DNA from: Planctomycetaceae bacterium
GTDB lineage: Bacteria; Planctomycetota; Planctomycetia; Planctomycetales; Planctomycetaceae
Length of the DNA: 15,096 nucleotides
NCBI GenBank assembly: GCA_027080405.1
Contig: JALWSL010000533.1
Span: 599-15,694, forward strand
Direction: 5' to 3'
The notes under the pieces are model-generated. The model worked only from the letters and a program-made list of their open reading frames with translations. It was not told the DNA's origin and did not search any database. A program made the translations under genes and the position numbers. Shown piece by piece: positions 12,400 through 15,096 of the stretch; the first letter of the stretch is position 1; each line of letters begins with the position of its first letter.

Positions 12400-15096
12400 A
12401 TGAATTTATTGAAACCTCAGACTGTCTTTTGTTTTGGATTTTCCGGCATGATCTCTCAAACGAAGAATTCGTTCGCTCGGCGTTTCCTGCTCTGCTTCGC
12501 TCTGGCTGCAACCGGCCTCTTTTCGCAGGTCCATTTGTCACACGCCCAGCCGGCAAAAACGCCCGCTAAAGAACCCGTTGTTGAACAGTCCGTTAAACAG
12601 CCCGTTAAAGTAGTTGAAGAAGCAGTTAAAGAAAAGGAAGTTGAAGAGGAAGTCACGGAAGTCAAAGAAAAAGGAAAACGGCCTGTCGATCATCTGATTT
12701 ACATTCCGTACGATCGCCTGAACGAAGTGATCGATCGGCTTAAATCGAAGGTCGTTATCTCTTATGAGGAATATCTCGATCTTGTCAAAAGGGCGGGGAA
12801 GCGGCCTGTCGAAGTGACCCCGTCTGCCCAGGCGGTTATTTCTTCTTCAAAATACAACGCAGTCGTGAATGGCGACGTTGTCGAAATCACCGCACAGTAC
12901 GCTTGCAAGGCGCTCAAGGAAAGCTGGGCGGAATTGCCGTTGAATCTGGGGCAGGCCGCGGTGGGAGAAATTTCCAGCGACAGCAAAAAGAAAGTTCTTT
13001 TGCGGGGAACGGGCGAGGGAAAGTATTCGCTGCTGTTTGAATCTGCTGGCGAGTATCAGGTAACGCTGAAACTGCTGGTGCAGATCAAACGCTCTCCCGC
13101 GGGGCCGCGTGTTGATCTCACACTCCCGCCGGTCGGTATTACGACGCTTCGCTTTACTGTTCCCAAGGCAGATCAGCAAATTGCGATTACCCCCCGGCAT
13201 ATCGTTATTAAAAATGAAAAACCGATTCCCGAAAAAAACAGCGGCGTGACCGTCAGTCTCGGTGCGACGAAAAATGTTTCTGTTACCTGGACGCCGCGCA
13301 TCAGTGATCGCCCGGAAATGGACTTGCTGACGCGGGTCACGAATCAAATGAGTATTTCAATTCGTGATGGCCTCATTCATACCGATGCGAAGCTGAATTA
13401 CAAAATTCTGCGAGGCGAAACAAATGCGTTGCGAGTTGCGGTTCCGCTCGATCAGCGGGTTCTCGATGTGACCAGTTCCGCACGCATCCAGGCATGGGCA
13501 GTCAAAAAGGAACAGAAGCGGCAAGTGATTGAAGTGAAACTGCTCGGCGATGTGAAAAAGGATCTCACGCTGGAAATTCATACCGAGCGATCATTGCCGA
13601 AATCGGGGCCGATTTCGCTGGGCGGGATTGGCGCTCAAGGGGAAGTGCGTGGTATTCATGCGTTGGATGTGACGCGCGAAAACGGAACACTTTCGATAAC
13701 ACACGGCAAGGAACTGACGTTGGTCGTGGATCGTCAAACCGGACTGGTTCGTACCGATTCCGGAAACGAAGAGCGTTCGTTTCGTTATTTTTCTCCTGCG
13801 TTCGATTTCGTCGTTCGTACCGAACCGGTTAAAGCGATTCTTGATTTGAAACATGATGCGTTTGTCGTGTTCCGTGAGCAGCGGATCGAAGTTGCTTCGC
13901 AGATGCAGTACACCATTCGCCGAACGGGTCTGTTTAGTCTCGCGATGCAGTTGCCGAAAGGGTTTTCTCTTATCGGTGTCGAATGCCCGCAGATGGCCGA
14001 GTTCCAGCACGACAAAAAGAAACAGACTCTTTCCATCGTTTTGAAGGAGCAGTTTCAGGGCACTCTTTCTGTGCTCGTGCGGGGTTATATTGTCCGCCCC
14101 AAAGAAGACCTGGCGACAGGGACATCAAAACTGCCGAACCTGCCCTTGGTTACGCCGCAGGGAATCAGACAGGAACAGGGGCGAATCGCAGCATTTACAA
14201 TTGATGCGATTGAACTTGTCGCTGAGGAAGACAAAATTGAATCAGCTCAGGCGATTCCGGTGAATGCAATTCAAATGAGATTCCCCGATACCACGATTCG
14301 AGCCGCCTGGAAGTTTCAAAGCCGACCGGTCGTCATTCCCGTCCGTACGATTCGCCGCCCGACACGCTTGACCGCCCAAACAGCGACTACGGTTCGCGTT
14401 GAACCATCCGGGGCGATTGTGGAAACGGTGGTCGATTACAGCGTGCAGTATGCGGGGATCGATCGCTTTTATCTTGCGATTCCCAAGGCTGTCAGCGATC
14501 GAATTCAAATTGCGATCGCGGGGCCGGGCAATGTCCCGATTCAACAGAAAGCCCCGCTTGCTTCAAGCGAAAAACCGGCCGAAAGCAAACTCGATGAAAA
14601 AGGAAAGAAGGAGCAGGAAAATTCAAAGGCCGACCCATGGGTTATCTGGATGATCAAAACACAGCGACCCGTTACCGGGCATCAGCGGTTCATGGTGACT
14701 TACGATCTGCCATTCCAGCACTCGGAAGGGGAACAGGAGAACGGAAAAGGGAAAGAGGAAACTGCTCAGCGGATTATGCCCATTCAACCGCGGGGCTCGA
14801 ACGGAAAGGAAATTTCCGGGCCGGAACTGTCGCGAGCTTCCGGGGAGGTCGTTGTGCATGTGGATCCTGCGTTATCGCTGGCGGTCAATGCCGCCGGGCA
14901 GGGAGTGGAGGCGATTGATATTCGCGAATTAAAACTGCTCGCCAAGCAGGGACAGCAGGCGTTTCGTTATGCGTTTCAATCGGAAAGCGAACCGGTTCAA
15001 TTGACACTGAATATCTCCCGTCACGAAGTGGAATCGGTTGTCAGTACAGTTGTTTCCCGGGCATTGACGGAGGTCGGGACAGGGACTTCGGACACG
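12400..15096 (+). CDS. Giant planctomycete-type exported protein (partial, runs off the right edge)
   Basis: The frame is open for 899 codons from the ATG at 12400 to the window end, with no stop. GAGGA at 12389-12393 lies 6 nt before the ATG; an ATG at 12448 (residue 17) is an alternative that also keeps the signal peptide. The N terminus has RR at 27-28, a hydrophobic core (about 29-41) and a likely cleavage after SHA (49). Residues 55-93 are a Val/Lys/Glu-rich spacer (EPVVEQSVKQPVKVVEEAVK). DHLIYIPYDRL (97-107) and ISYEEYLDLVK (120-130) form a paired motif I know from large planctomycete secreted proteins. The remainder looks mostly beta-stranded, interrupted by two Lys/Glu-rich low-complexity linkers (about 735-750 and 787-805). 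There is no visible catalytic motif, and no membrane segment beyond the signal peptide. An external structural or binding role is likely; the function is unknown. Confidence 0.85.
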   Translation, partial: MNLLKPQTVFCFGFSGMISQTKNSFARRFLLCFALAATGLFSQVHLSHAQPAKTPAKEPVVEQSVKQPVKVVEEAVKEKEVEEEVTEVKEKGKRPVDHLIYIPYDRLNEVIDRLKSKVVISYEEYLDLVKRAGKRPVEVTPSAQAVISSSKYNAVVNGDVVEITAQYACKALKESWAELPLNLGQAAVGEISSDSKKKVLLRGTGEGKYSLLFESAGEYQVTLKLLVQIKRSPAGPRVDLTLPPVGITTLRFTVPKADQQIAITPRHIVIKNEKPIPEKNSGVTVSLGATKNVSVTWTPRISDRPEMDLLTRVTNQMSISIRDGLIHTDAKLNYKILRGETNALRVAVPLDQRVLDVTSSARIQAWAVKKEQKRQVIEVKLLGDVKKDLTLEIHTERSLPKSGPISLGGIGAQGEVRGIHALDVTRENGTLSITHGKELTLVVDRQTGLVRTDSGNEERSFRYFSPAFDFVVRTEPVKAILDLKHDAFVVFREQRIEVASQMQYTIRRTGLFSLAMQLPKGFSLIGVECPQMAEFQHDKKKQTLSIVLKEQFQGTLSVLVRGYIVRPKEDLATGTSKLPNLPLVTPQGIRQEQGRIAAFTIDAIELVAEEDKIESAQAIPVNAIQMRFPDTTIRAAWKFQSRPVVIPVRTIRRPTRLTAQTATTVRVEPSGAIVETVVDYSVQYAGIDRFYLAIPKAVSDRIQIAIAGPGNVPIQQKAPLASSEKPAESKLDEKGKKEQENSKADPWVIWMIKTQRPVTGHQRFMVTYDLPFQHSEGEQENGKGKEETAQRIMPIQPRGSNGKEISGPELSRASGEVVVHVDPALSLAVNAAGQGVEAIDIRELKLLAKQGQQAFRYAFQSESEPVQLTLNISRHEVESVVSTVVSRALTEVGTGTSDT

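Noticed and set aside
12847..14010. Series of minus-strand frames opposite the giant exported protein
   Set aside because: The plus-strand frame is open for 899 codons with a ribosome binding site and signal peptide; the antisense frames have no recognisable domains.

Overview
The window most likely comes from a planctomycete chromosome. Three things point there. A secreted protein carries the planctomycete-type C-terminal beta domain (TIGR03000-like: 'VPADAVVFLN' ... 'RQFISPKL') behind a Gly/Ser/Tyr repeat. A very large secreted protein at the right edge has the paired 'YIPYDRL ... ISYEEYL' motif that I associate with large planctomycete exported proteins. Genes are loosely packed, many with weak Shine-Dalgarno signals. 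No rRNA, tRNA, CRISPR array, transposase or phage gene is visible.

Layout. (1) Plus-strand block, 1-2854: the possible tail of an unidentified gene, then endonuclease III (nth), anthranilate phosphoribosyltransferase (trpD) close behind it, a 384-bp spacer with a stem-loop, and a RimI-type N-acetyltransferase. (2) Minus-strand block, 11706 down to 2928, read right to left. First comes a tight three-gene operon: a SEC-C/TPR protein, ribD and a DUF1294 membrane protein, both joined by TAATG stop/start overlaps. A 442-bp regulatory-looking spacer follows, then the repeat-rich TIGR03000 protein, which ends at a clear intrinsic terminator. After that comes a membrane set: a small single-pass protein resembling DUF5819/SdpA, an HTTM (gamma-carboxylase-like) membrane protein overlapping it by 58 bp and carrying a degenerate response-regulator receiver at its C terminus, and a TPR lipoprotein. 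(3) A 693-bp divergent intergenic region with a perfect 10-bp hairpin and three exact 15-bp tandem repeats. (4) A plus-strand gene starting at 12400 for a huge exported protein that stays open for 899 codons and runs off the window.

How the genes relate. nth, trpD, rimI and ribD are housekeeping genes (DNA repair, tryptophan synthesis, protein acetylation, riboflavin synthesis). The part least like ordinary housekeeping is 2928-6479: small membrane protein, HTTM protein fused to a receiver-like domain, and TPR lipoprotein, in the same orientation. A joint envelope function is an inference from arrangement and domains only. I see no defence or mobile system in the window.
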